Shown here: piece after piece, positions 14,727-23,094 of the stretch
Numbering within the stretch: position 1 is the stretch's first letter
How the letters are laid out: each line of letters starts with the position of its first letter
Notes under the pieces: model-generated
The model's database searches: none
Seen by the model: the letters and a program-made list of their open reading frames with translations, nothing else
Told to the model about the DNA's origin: nothing
Program-made: the position numbers and the translations under genes
Assembly: GCF_024714475.1 (NCBI RefSeq)
Contig: NZ_JAMZMI010000004.1
Coordinates: 248,001 to 312,000, forward strand
Length of the DNA: 64,000 bases
Origin: Marinoscillum sp. MHG1-6
GTDB lineage: Bacteria; Bacteroidota; Bacteroidia; Cytophagales; Cyclobacteriaceae
Direction of reading: 5' to 3'

Positions 14727-14884
14727 GATTTTAGGCTTAATTCACCCTCAAGCCGGGTAGGCTCCTACCTTTTTCATTTAAAATGTAGGAAAAAATTACC
14801 GAAGATTCAATGACTTGAACCCAGGTTCACCGCAGAATCCCATTAACCGAAATCCTAATAAACGGGGATATGCATAATTTGAAA

Positions 14885-16018
14885 TTACTTTAACTCGGTA
14901 TCTCCATTCCCTGGTTTTCTCACATATTCAATTTGGCTCTTGCCTAAATCTTTGGATGTGGCAACCGCAATGCCTCGCTCCTGGTCTCTATTGGTGGCAC
15001 AGTAGAAATGATAAACCACCCCGTCATTTTTGACGACATAGGACTTATGCGCGAACCAGTTGTCATAGGGCTCCGATGGGGCGATCAGGTCATCCCCTTC
15101 CCATTCTGTCCAGTTGACTAAATCATAGGAGCAGGCAAACCGGTTGAAGGCATCATGATCTTTACGAGTTGGCCAGAAAGCCCCAAAATAGAACATCACC
15201 CAAACATCATCTATTTTCTGGATCACCGCATCTCCGGAGATCCCTTTATGATGATTGATTACAGGATCTTCTCCGAAACGCTCCCAATTGACCATGTCAT
15301 TAGAAACGGCCATGCCAATACGCTCTGCACCTTTTTTGGGGTTGATGCTATCTCCTCTGGCGTTGTAGTACATCACAAATGGATATCCGATTATTTTACT
15401 ATCGTCCTTAAGTACCCAGGTTTTATAAATCGTGCTATTCTCCCACCATCTGGCATCCTCATCGGTCGCCTTGAATATCGGCTGATCAACTCGATCCCAT
15501 TGATGCGGTTTAGTTGGATCTCCATCTGTATAGGCCATGCCTATGGACAAAAGCCCGGCTTCATATCCTGTACTACTTCCACCGAAATAAGGCATCCAAT
15601 ACTTACCATCATACTGCTGAAGCTCGTAAGAACCGCCCCATTTTGGATCTTGAAGACTAGGATAACCGGCCTTCTGGTTTTGATCCCATTGCGTGCTATC
15701 ATCCGAAAAAGCCATCACCTTTCCAAGCTCATTCCAGTCCAAAAGGTTATCACTCGTAGCTAACCAGGTCTCATATCCGCGGCCATCATAAATGAAATAG
15801 GTCATGTACCACTGACCGTCCTTTTGGAAAACGGTTGGGCAATCTATTTTCTTTGACTGATCCTCAGGTGCCAGTACAAGTCCATATTTAAAAGGTGTTT
15901 TTATTTCTTCATAAACCTGTTTCATTACTTCCTGAGGTACTACCCTGGGAAGCTCCTTTGGCTTACAGGACCCTAAAACGCCAACAGCGGCTAGCAATCC
16001 AATTAACAGGTTTCTCAT
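14885..16018 (-). CDS. Five-bladed beta-propeller glycoside hydrolase lipoprotein (GH43/GH32-like fold)
   Basis: The ATG at 16018 gives 377 residues and puts a lipobox (VLGSC, Cys18) in place; the frame extends to a GTG at 16036, which is less likely. The repeated blade pattern (FQKDGQWYMTYF, YDGKYWMPYFGG, IDDVWVMFYFG, NDGVVYHFYCA, with SNDMVNW-type turns) is that of the GH43/GH32/GH117/GH130-like propeller superfamily. D59 in IDCPT sits where these enzymes carry the first catalytic aspartate. An exo-acting arabinosidase, xylosidase or galactosidase role fits the neighbours, but the family number cannot be fixed by eye. It lies between DUF3826 and GH2 genes in the same orientation. Confidence 0.72.
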   Translation of the reverse strand: MRNLLIGLLAAVGVLGSCKPKELPRVVPQEVMKQVYEEIKTPFKYGLVLAPEDQSKKIDCPTVFQKDGQWYMTYFIYDGRGYETWLATSDNLLDWNELGKVMAFSDDSTQWDQNQKAGYPSLQDPKWGGSYELQQYDGKYWMPYFGGSSTGYEAGLLSIGMAYTDGDPTKPHQWDRVDQPIFKATDEDARWWENSTIYKTWVLKDDSKIIGYPFVMYYNARGDSINPKKGAERIGMAVSNDMVNWERFGEDPVINHHKGISGDAVIQKIDDVWVMFYFGAFWPTRKDHDAFNRFACSYDLVNWTEWEGDDLIAPSEPYDNWFAHKSYVVKNDGVVYHFYCATNRDQERGIAVATSKDLGKSQIEYVRKPGNGDTELK

Positions 16019-16056
16019 ATATAGGGATGTTGACACGGTTTTCTAATTTCTATTTA

Positions 16057-16722
16057 TCAAAACTTCTTACCCTCTGCCCGCATTCTGTCATGCCATGCCT
16101 TGCTTTCCGCATTAAGATCATAGCCCTGCCCTGACAGATAATTATTAATGCGGCCTTTATACTTTCCAAACATCTTATGCTTGTCGTCCGAGGAGCTTTG
16201 GTCCATGGCCCTTTCTCTTGCCTCATACAGCCAGGTCCATATTTTCTTCTTCTGTTCATCAGTCAGGGTCTGAATCATGTCGAGGAAACTCGCATAGGTA
16301 TTAGGAAAAACACTGTAGGTCATACCATCTTTGATTTGGTCCACCTGCTCATTGGTCAACCCCGCTCCTAACAGCTGCGCGAGATAGGCATTATGTCGAA
16401 TGTATAGTTTTCGATCCCTTTCATTTTCCAGATTGACAATCATTTGATCCTTCTCCTCTTTTGAGATCTCCAAAGGCCTCAAGGCAACCTTACGCGTATC
16501 ACAAGAATCATGAATGGCACTGAGGTTACAATACTGTTCAATGACAATCGACTGGACTTCATCATATTTATCTCCCAATTCCATCGGATCAAGGAATTTA
16601 GCTGTACGTCCCTTCAATACATTGACATATTCGGGATTTACTTTCTCTATGTCCACAAACTGCGCCTGTACACACCATAATGTGGCAACAGTTAAGACGG
16701 TGGTTAACATTAATTTTTTCAT
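16057..16722 (-). CDS. DUF3826 family exported protein
   Basis: The 221-residue protein has a Sec signal peptide (first about 20 residues, ending VQAQ) and a mainly helical, charged body. Family features I recognise are YCNLSAIHDSCD near residues 68-80, the segment QVDQIKDGMTYSVFPNTY near 126-145, and the C-terminal KHKMFGKYKGRINNYL stretch. DUF3826 has no established function as far as I know. It recurs in Bacteroidota polysaccharide utilisation loci for pectic glycans, next to rhamnosidases, GH2 and GH105 enzymes, as here. An enzyme or a periplasmic binding protein are both possible. Confidence 0.85.
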   Translation of the reverse strand: MKKLMLTTVLTVATLWCVQAQFVDIEKVNPEYVNVLKGRTAKFLDPMELGDKYDEVQSIVIEQYCNLSAIHDSCDTRKVALRPLEISKEEKDQMIVNLENERDRKLYIRHNAYLAQLLGAGLTNEQVDQIKDGMTYSVFPNTYASFLDMIQTLTDEQKKKIWTWLYEARERAMDQSSSDDKHKMFGKYKGRINNYLSGQGYDLNAESKAWHDRMRAEGKKF

Positions 16723-16781
16723 GTTTATCCTATTTTAAAGCCGAGGTCCAATTGCCTTATATCAAATAGACCAATAGCTAA

Positions 16782-17711
16782 TTATTGAAAAATTGATTTA
16801 AGATATCTAGTGTTTGCACCGTAATTACCCACGACATCTCTTGGATTATTGGCATCCCTGGAACGTTCGATTACAAGCCAACCTCCCCAGCCTATGTCAT
16901 CAAGACATTTCTTGACAGCAGACATATCAATGCGCTCATTGTTCTCTAACCATACGCCATCTTCATCTGACGCATGGATCATGCAAATTCGATCTTTGCC
17001 CAGGGTCTCAAGCTCTTTGATGAGGTCACGATCATTTTGTAAGGCATTTGCGAAATTGAAATAGCTCTGAATATTGGGAGATCCGATTTCTTCCAAAAAC
17101 TCAGCTTCTCTGGCGGCGTCATAAGCAGTTTCAATACCTATGATCACATCCGCTGCTTCCGCCTTTGGTACAACTATTTCCTTGAACTTCTGGAGCAGAA
17201 TCGGTCTCAGCTCAGGGTTCTGAACCATATCACCTTTGACGCCAAATGGCAGAAAAGAAGTTTTCACTCCCATCATGACCATACTATTGATCGCATCATC
17301 GATCATGGGCGCAATATCTCGCTCCGCAAGAGACTGCGCATAGAAACCTGACATCGCAATAGAGCTTAGCTCCAGGTTATACTTCTCCAGCTCCTCCCTG
17401 AACATCTTTCTAAATACTGGATCACGCATTTTATTATCAAAAATGGGCCTGTTACCCAAACCTCCCATATCCAACTCCAATCCATCTGCTCCAATCTCTG
17501 CAGTACGCTTGAATGCCCCCATTTTCTGACGCTTCAGGATCATCCAGTCACAAACTGAGACTTTATACCGCTGTTTCTTCTTTCTCAAGTTATCCTTAAG
17601 TACTCGCTCACCCGGCTCAGCTCCCACTCTAATCAATGGTGCAGAAACCAATGCCGCAGTAGCAAAGGCAGAATTTGAAAGAAAACTTCTCCTACTCTGC
17701 TTATCACTCAT
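16782..17711 (-). CDS. Tat-exported TIM-barrel protein (sugar phosphate isomerase/epimerase family)
   Basis: The 309-residue protein starts with a twin-arginine signal (SRRSFL at residues 6-11, then a hydrophobic stretch), meaning export after folding. The body matches the AP-endonuclease-2/xylose isomerase-like TIM barrel: EIGADGLELDMGG near residue 68, a late histidine in CMIHASDEDG and E-rich strands (IGIETAYD, WLVIERSRD) that usually hold a divalent metal. Its ATG overlaps the stop codon of the GH105 gene (ATGA), so the two are translationally coupled. A periplasmic isomerase, epimerase or sugar-acid-processing role is inferred; the exact reaction is unknown. Confidence 0.82.
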   Translation of the reverse strand: MSDKQSRRSFLSNSAFATAALVSAPLIRVGAEPGERVLKDNLRKKKQRYKVSVCDWMILKRQKMGAFKRTAEIGADGLELDMGGLGNRPIFDNKMRDPVFRKMFREELEKYNLELSSIAMSGFYAQSLAERDIAPMIDDAINSMVMMGVKTSFLPFGVKGDMVQNPELRPILLQKFKEIVVPKAEAADVIIGIETAYDAAREAEFLEEIGSPNIQSYFNFANALQNDRDLIKELETLGKDRICMIHASDEDGVWLENNERIDMSAVKKCLDDIGWGGWLVIERSRDANNPRDVVGNYGANTRYLKSIFQ

Positions 17712-18943
17712 TTTGACTCTTGTTTATTTTCCAACATCTCTTTTTCCATACTCATCCATATGAATGCGCCGGTTGCTTTCGCATCATTGTCGATGATCGG
17801 TTCGCTGATATAATACTCAAAGCTTCCATCTCTTCTCGGGTTGTCAGCCGGGCCTAATCCGGCAACTGCACAACATTTCTGAAGCGTCAGGGTGCCATCT
17901 TCATTTTCCTTTAGAAACTCCTTCAATACACCTGCATATCCCTTATCCGCAACCTCCATATATGAATCATCGATATAACCTTTCCTCATTGCTTTGTAAA
18001 GTGTATACACGAACATCACTGAAGCAGAGGCCTCCAGGTAGTTGCCTTCTCGGTCTCCCTGATCAAGTACCTGGTACCATACACCAGATTCAGTATCCTG
18101 CATGTTCTCAATACCCTTTGCCACTTTCCCAACCATTTCAACCAAAACGGGTCTATCCGGATGATCCTCTGGTAGGTAATCCAACACATCTACCAAAGCC
18201 ATTCCCAGCCAACCCAAACTTCTTCCCCAGTAATTGGTGGAAAGCCCCGTTTCTGGGTCGGCCCAAAAGATGGATTTACTCTCATCCCAGGCATGATGAT
18301 ACAGACTCGTTTCTGGGCTGTAATTATGCTCATCAATTTGCTTGAACTGAGTAGTGACGACATCAAAGTATTCGGGCTGATCAAACTCAGCAGCATACTG
18401 AGCCAGAAAAGGAGAACCCATGTAAAGTCCATCCAGCCACATTTGGTATGGATACCTTTTTTTATGCCAGAAACCACCAGTCGATGTTTTTGGGTGATTG
18501 TCCAGTTGCTCCACTAACAACTCAATGGCCTGCTTATATTTTTCATCGCCGGTCTCTTTATAGATTGGAAAAAGAATTTTACCGGCGTTGATCATATCAA
18601 TGTTGTATTTGGATGAGTCATACGTGTAAATACTACCATCATCAGCAACCAGACTGTCAGCGTACCTCAGCACATGATTGAAATAGATAGAGTCTTCGGT
18701 ATACCTCCACATATCCAACAAGGCCTTTCCCTGAACGCCCTGCGTATAGCCCCAGTAAGGCTTACCATGCCAGTCGATCATCCAAACCTCTGGAAATCGT
18801 TTCATTTCGGATTTTGCAAAACGCACAGACAAACGTTTGTCTTTCTGTGACTCAGATTGTTTTTCAGAGGGAGTAGTACAACTCCAAATTAGAGCAAACA
18901 TTAGTAGACTTAATATTTGGGATTTAGCCATTGATAGGTTCAT
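17708..18943 (-). CDS. GH105 (GH88-like) unsaturated rhamnogalacturonyl/glucuronyl hydrolase lipoprotein
   Basis: The 411-residue protein (407 if the second ATG at 18931 is used) has a lipobox at IWSC (Cys22). The body is an (alpha/alpha)6 barrel of the YteR/YesR type: D171 in WLDGLYMGSPF is the expected catalytic aspartate, and the SLGWLGMALVDVLD helix and WYQVLD strand are typical. GH105 enzymes hydrate the C4-C5 double bond left on uronic acids by polysaccharide lyases, releasing the unsaturated uronate from rhamnose. Its presence implies that a lyase acts on the polymer, although no clear polysaccharide lyase gene is in this window. It overlaps the Tat-exported isomerase-like gene by 4 bases. 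Confidence 0.9.
   Translation of the reverse strand: MNLSMAKSQILSLLMFALIWSCTTPSEKQSESQKDKRLSVRFAKSEMKRFPEVWMIDWHGKPYWGYTQGVQGKALLDMWRYTEDSIYFNHVLRYADSLVADDGSIYTYDSSKYNIDMINAGKILFPIYKETGDEKYKQAIELLVEQLDNHPKTSTGGFWHKKRYPYQMWLDGLYMGSPFLAQYAAEFDQPEYFDVVTTQFKQIDEHNYSPETSLYHHAWDESKSIFWADPETGLSTNYWGRSLGWLGMALVDVLDYLPEDHPDRPVLVEMVGKVAKGIENMQDTESGVWYQVLDQGDREGNYLEASASVMFVYTLYKAMRKGYIDDSYMEVADKGYAGVLKEFLKENEDGTLTLQKCCAVAGLGPADNPRRDGSFEYYISEPIIDNDAKATGAFIWMSMEKEMLENKQESK
18827..18842. other. 16-base perfect palindrome inside the GH105 gene
   Basis: AGACAAACGTTTGTCT is perfectly self-complementary and lies about 100 bases inside the GH105 coding region. It sits within the outer arms CACAG (18824-18828) and CTGTG (18845-18849). 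Its centre CAAACGTTTG resembles the intergenic motifs at 39884, 46348 and 56101. It may be an operator or chance. Confidence 0.45.
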
Positions 18944-18953
18944 GAATGGTTGT

Positions 18954-20339
18954 TTATTGATTCAGTTTATTCATTAATTCGTCGTAATTAAGCACCGCAT
19001 TTTGAGGAAAATTGATAGCCTGGTTACCAAATACATAGAGTAACTCTTGTTCTTCAACAGTAATTCCGGACTCGTCGATTTTACCTCCTGACTGAATAGC
19101 ACTTAAATCCAGACCAAGTTTACTGGCCATAAATTCGTACATAGCATTACGCTTGGACGGACCATAGTCATGTTTCTCCCTTGCAAAGTGTGCATTTTCA
19201 ACCTGATCATCTGCTCCGTAAAATTCATATGTTCGCTTGATAAATGGATATTCTACCTCCGGCACCTGAAAAGTCCAGTCGCCACCATCAGAAATGATCA
19301 TCATGGGCTTAGGGGCAAACATAGCTGCCACTTCCGCATTATTGGTTTTACCCCCACAGAGATGAATCCCCATTCCACTTTCACAAGGGCATCCGCCTGA
19401 ATGAAAAGAAGAAGTCATCACCGTAGGCACACTAACTTTTATTCGATCCTCAATAGCAGCAATCAGCATTGTTTGAGAACCTCCTCCAGATCCTCCGGTA
19501 ATCCCCACTCGCGAAGGGTCCGCATATTTTTGAGCCAGGAGATAATCCAGCAGCTTCAGTCCATTATTGATCTGGATCGTTTGGGCTATACTTTTCCGAT
19601 GAGATTGTGAACCTACTTCTTGCGCCGACTCGCCCCAACCAAACAAATCATAGGTAACAACAACGGCACCCATTTTAGCCAAACCAGCCGCTCTCGTTTG
19701 AATGTCTTTATTATATCGGCCATCTCCAAAATGCCCATTTGGAGATAAAATAACCGGAACCCTTCCCTTTATTTTTTCAGGTTTATAAATGGAGCCCGTG
19801 ACGTAATAACCCGGAATGGTTTCTAATCCGATATTCTCAACCGTATAACCTGCATACTTTCTAATTTTACTAATCACTGTTGTCGGATTAGCCACAACCG
19901 GAAGACCATTTAGACCTAAAGCTTCAATGAAACACGATCTAAGTTCGGCTTTTCTGCTTTCCCATTCTTCTTTGTTGGAGTACAAAGTGGTATAGTAATC
20001 CAGAGCAGCCGATCCCTCCTCGGAAGTTACCAAGTGATATTGGAAAGGTTTCAACTTATAGGTTCGCTGATCCTGCTTCACATAGATATGATCAAAAGGA
20101 GCTAAAACCGCTTTTAAGCTCGCCTCCAAATCTCCGGGAACCAGTCGCCAATCGGCGTACTTTAATTCGTAGTTTTCAAAGTCCTGAACATTGTATTTAA
20201 ACCGTACCTGATAACTTTCCTGAAGATCATCCAGCACATCGATCAATGGCTTAGTGAAATCGTCGTCCGATATCTGCGCCACCGAAAGCATCGTGGTCGA
20301 TAGGAATAAAAGGATTGTAAATAGGTTTTTCAATTTCAT
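18954..20339 (-). CDS. Exported alpha/beta hydrolase esterase (CE7/CE19-like) with STN-like N-terminal domain
   Basis: The start is the ATG at 20339 (MKLKNLFTILLFLSTTMLSVAQ), just past the GH78 stop; the longer frame to 20447 lies inside GH78 and lacks a signal peptide. The product is 461 residues: signal peptide 1-22, then a segment at about 28-95 (LIDVLDDLQESYQVRFKY...LEASLKAVLAPFDHIYVK) that looks like an STN (secretin/TonB short N-terminal) domain, then an alpha/beta hydrolase. The hydrolase shows VILSPNGHFG, TYDLFGWGES, the nucleophile elbow GITGGSGGGSQ and the late histidine in EKHDYGPSK. This fits an acetyl- or methyl-esterase acting on pectic glycans. The STN-like fusion is unusual for an enzyme. 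Confidence 0.82.
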   Translation of the reverse strand: MKLKNLFTILLFLSTTMLSVAQISDDDFTKPLIDVLDDLQESYQVRFKYNVQDFENYELKYADWRLVPGDLEASLKAVLAPFDHIYVKQDQRTYKLKPFQYHLVTSEEGSAALDYYTTLYSNKEEWESRKAELRSCFIEALGLNGLPVVANPTTVISKIRKYAGYTVENIGLETIPGYYVTGSIYKPEKIKGRVPVILSPNGHFGDGRYNKDIQTRAAGLAKMGAVVVTYDLFGWGESAQEVGSQSHRKSIAQTIQINNGLKLLDYLLAQKYADPSRVGITGGSGGGSQTMLIAAIEDRIKVSVPTVMTSSFHSGGCPCESGMGIHLCGGKTNNAEVAAMFAPKPMMIISDGGDWTFQVPEVEYPFIKRTYEFYGADDQVENAHFAREKHDYGPSKRNAMYEFMASKLGLDLSAIQSGGKIDESGITVEEQELLYVFGNQAINFPQNAVLNYDELMNKLNQ

Positions 20340-20343
20340 TTCA

Positions 20344-23085
20344 TCAGTTTTTCGAGACGGCATAGGTAAATGAATGTTGTCCTGAAACCAGTTCCACTGC
20401 TCCCTCCTCCTCCAAACCATCCGGAATGATAAACGTGGCAGAGGCATTCACCGGAACTTCTAATTGGATGCTAAACATTCCTTCCTGAATGCTCCAATTT
20501 ACTGCTATTTTGCCATAAAGTGTTTCAAAGCCACCTTTGGCCCAGGTTATATCCCCGATAATATCCGGTTGAACAACATAATGCTTAAATCCCGGCTCAT
20601 TAATATCAGAAACAATGCCAAGAATAGATTTAAAGAACCATTCCTCTACCTGACCCATCATGAAATGGTTCCATGAATTACCTTTTGCAGGATCCCATTG
20701 TTCGGTGAGGGTTGTCAGCCCATATTGCAACTGATAACCATAACCCGGAGCTTCATAATGATTCAACATCTTGTACATCACCTCATTTAGTCCATTTTCA
20801 GCCAAAGCCTGGAAAAGATACCTGTTCCCTACATCGCCCGTGGTTAGCCTCCATCCATGAGATTCAATATCGGTGACCAGATTCTGTAACACAGCTTGTT
20901 TATCTTCCTGATCTGCTAGTCCCATATATACAGCAACTGCATTACTGTACTGGCTGCCCGTACCATATTGTTTTGTCTCAGCATCTAAAAAAGCCTCATT
21001 AAATGCGACTCTAATCTTTTCTGCCAGCTCACCATAAACCTGCCTATTTCGATCATCTCCTAACAGCTCTGCAGATTTCTCCAGTGTCAAGGCACATAAA
21101 TAATAGTGAGAGGTAGCTGAAAGCGCAATCGGGCTATTTTTAGAGTAGCCTGCAGCGTGGTCACCATAGTCATACCAATCCCCCAATCCATGCGAAACAA
21201 TGTGATTTTCTGATCTCGATGTGAGGTAATTAACGTATCGTTTCATCACCTCAAAGTATTCGCTTATCAGCGAACCGTCACCGTAATATTCATAATATAA
21301 CCACGGCACCAATACGACAGCAGCTCCCCATTCTGGTGAGTCCGTAAAATCTGCTCCCCAGGAGTATGCTGAAAAATCGGTATACTCAGGCGCAATATTC
21401 GGAACCATCCCATTAGCTCTCTGGGCATCTGCCATATCCATCATTGATTTCCTTAAAAGCTGAGTGAGGTCATAATTGTAAAGGAGTCCCGGCCCCACCA
21501 GCTGAATCTCTTCTATCCAACCAAGCTTTTCACGATGAGGACAATCCGTAAACACCGCCTGCATATTGCTCTTGATAGCATTATTAATCAGAGTATGCGT
21601 TTTAGTGAAAATCTCATTGGAGCATGCAAACTCCCCCAGGGGTTGAGCATTGCTATAGACGAAGTTGGATTTAAGGTCTATTATTCGAGGCAAATCCGGT
21701 GATACGTCCTTACCATAGCTCACACCTTCAGCCTGGATATACTGATAGCCATAATAGCTGAACCTTGGAGTCCATTCCTCCACACCATCTCCTTTGAGCA
21801 TGTACTCATAATAATGAGGTCCTCCGGTATTTCTTTGAGTCACCAAACTATCCTTCAGGCGCTCCCCCACGATCAGCTTAACCCTCTGCCCCTTACTACC
21901 CTGAACCTTTAGGGTCGGATATCCGGAAAGGTTTTGTCCCATATCAAATACATAAGTAGATGAATCTGCCTGAAACCAATTCTTGATATTGTATTTTTCC
22001 TGAACTTCAACTGCGGGAGCCATCTGAGGTTTCAAATTTCCTCCGGGAGCCCCCTGAACAACCACCGGGTACCACGATTCATCGTCAAATCCTACTCTGG
22101 CCCAGCCTTCCTGTTCAAGGTTGGCATCATAATCCTCTCCTCCAAAAACGCAATTAAAAGTGATCGGGCTCTCTGAGTATTTCCATGATTGATCAGACTG
22201 TATCGTTACCTTTTCACCATCCTGATACTCAATCTCCAACTGGAAGAAGAGTGTTGGAGGACCAAAGCTCACCCAAAATTTGCGATACCGGTTTCCAATG
22301 ACATTATACATGCCATTCCCGAGTAGTACCCCAAAAGCATTTGCGCCTGATTTTAGGGTTGTCGTGAGATCGTAAGTGTTATAGAAAACAGTTTTATCAT
22401 AATCTGTCCAGAGAGGTGCAAAAACACTCTTCCCTACTTTTGTTCCATTAACATTTAGCTCATAATGCCCCAGGCCTGAAATGAATACCGTTGCAATTTT
22501 AATTTGCTTGGTTACATCAATTTCCTTCCTGATCATAATAGATCGCATAGCCATCTCCGGTATGCTGTCATAGAAGTCACCGTACTTTTTCAAAGAAGGT
22601 GAATGCCAGGCACGGCCTTCAGGCAGATGAGCATCTTCCCTTCTAATGGCACCAATCCATTCGGCTTTCAAATCACGATTATCGGGTGCTGTGTGAAACC
22701 ATGATGACTTCGTTTCTGTGGGTCTGTCCTTTTGATCCCATACCTGAACTTTGAAATCATACCTGGTATCAGGCTTTAAAGGTGCCCCCTGGTAACTCAC
22801 CCTTTGACTCTTGTCGGAAATAACTTTTCCCGTTTTCCAAACCTCCTCGGATCCGTCAAGAACTGTAATCTGATAAGCACGCTGCTCAACACCGTTTTCT
22901 TCGGCCTTCAGCTTCCACCCAAAACAAGGAGACCTGGAATCGATACCCAAAGGCTTTTCCAGGAATTCAACCGTCAGGCCATCTATCCTGATAGCACTTT
23001 GAGAACTACAGGAGACAACCCAAAATGCAAGGCAAATCAGGCCACCGATGTATTTGAATTTCCGTTTTAGGGTGAAGAGATTCAT
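20344..23085 (-). CDS. GH78 alpha-L-rhamnosidase lipoprotein
   Basis: The 913-residue protein has a lipobox at VVSC (Cys26). The multi-domain GH78 order is visible: N-terminal beta domains (about 30-400, including the rhamnosidase N-terminal region with ISGLGHYELNVNG), an (alpha/alpha)6 barrel (about 480-810) and a C-terminal beta domain. The motif DCPHREKLGWIEE around residues 512-526 carries the predicted acidic catalytic residue, and WDPAKGNSWNHFMMGQVEEW near 785-805 is the second conserved segment. It should release terminal alpha-L-rhamnose from rhamnogalacturonan or arabinogalactan-type chains in the periplasm or at the cell surface. It starts 9 bases after the BNR gene and is followed 4 bases later by the esterase, which suggests one operon. 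Confidence 0.93.
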   Translation of the reverse strand: MNLFTLKRKFKYIGGLICLAFWVVSCSSQSAIRIDGLTVEFLEKPLGIDSRSPCFGWKLKAEENGVEQRAYQITVLDGSEEVWKTGKVISDKSQRVSYQGAPLKPDTRYDFKVQVWDQKDRPTETKSSWFHTAPDNRDLKAEWIGAIRREDAHLPEGRAWHSPSLKKYGDFYDSIPEMAMRSIMIRKEIDVTKQIKIATVFISGLGHYELNVNGTKVGKSVFAPLWTDYDKTVFYNTYDLTTTLKSGANAFGVLLGNGMYNVIGNRYRKFWVSFGPPTLFFQLEIEYQDGEKVTIQSDQSWKYSESPITFNCVFGGEDYDANLEQEGWARVGFDDESWYPVVVQGAPGGNLKPQMAPAVEVQEKYNIKNWFQADSSTYVFDMGQNLSGYPTLKVQGSKGQRVKLIVGERLKDSLVTQRNTGGPHYYEYMLKGDGVEEWTPRFSYYGYQYIQAEGVSYGKDVSPDLPRIIDLKSNFVYSNAQPLGEFACSNEIFTKTHTLINNAIKSNMQAVFTDCPHREKLGWIEEIQLVGPGLLYNYDLTQLLRKSMMDMADAQRANGMVPNIAPEYTDFSAYSWGADFTDSPEWGAAVVLVPWLYYEYYGDGSLISEYFEVMKRYVNYLTSRSENHIVSHGLGDWYDYGDHAAGYSKNSPIALSATSHYYLCALTLEKSAELLGDDRNRQVYGELAEKIRVAFNEAFLDAETKQYGTGSQYSNAVAVYMGLADQEDKQAVLQNLVTDIESHGWRLTTGDVGNRYLFQALAENGLNEVMYKMLNHYEAPGYGYQLQYGLTTLTEQWDPAKGNSWNHFMMGQVEEWFFKSILGIVSDINEPGFKHYVVQPDIIGDITWAKGGFETLYGKIAVNWSIQEGMFSIQLEVPVNASATFIIPDGLEEEGAVELVSGQHSFTYAVSKN

Positions 23086-23094
23086 GAATCTGAT

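Noticed and set aside
14755-14777. Hairpin GGTAGG-CT-CCTACC followed by T upstream of the GH2 gene
   Set aside because: The T run faces rightward, where no plus-strand transcript is expected, and the two-base loop is too short for a good hairpin.
19001-20447. Esterase start at 20447
   Set aside because: It would overlap the GH78 reading frame by about 100 bases and bury the signal peptide; the ATG at 20339 fits better.
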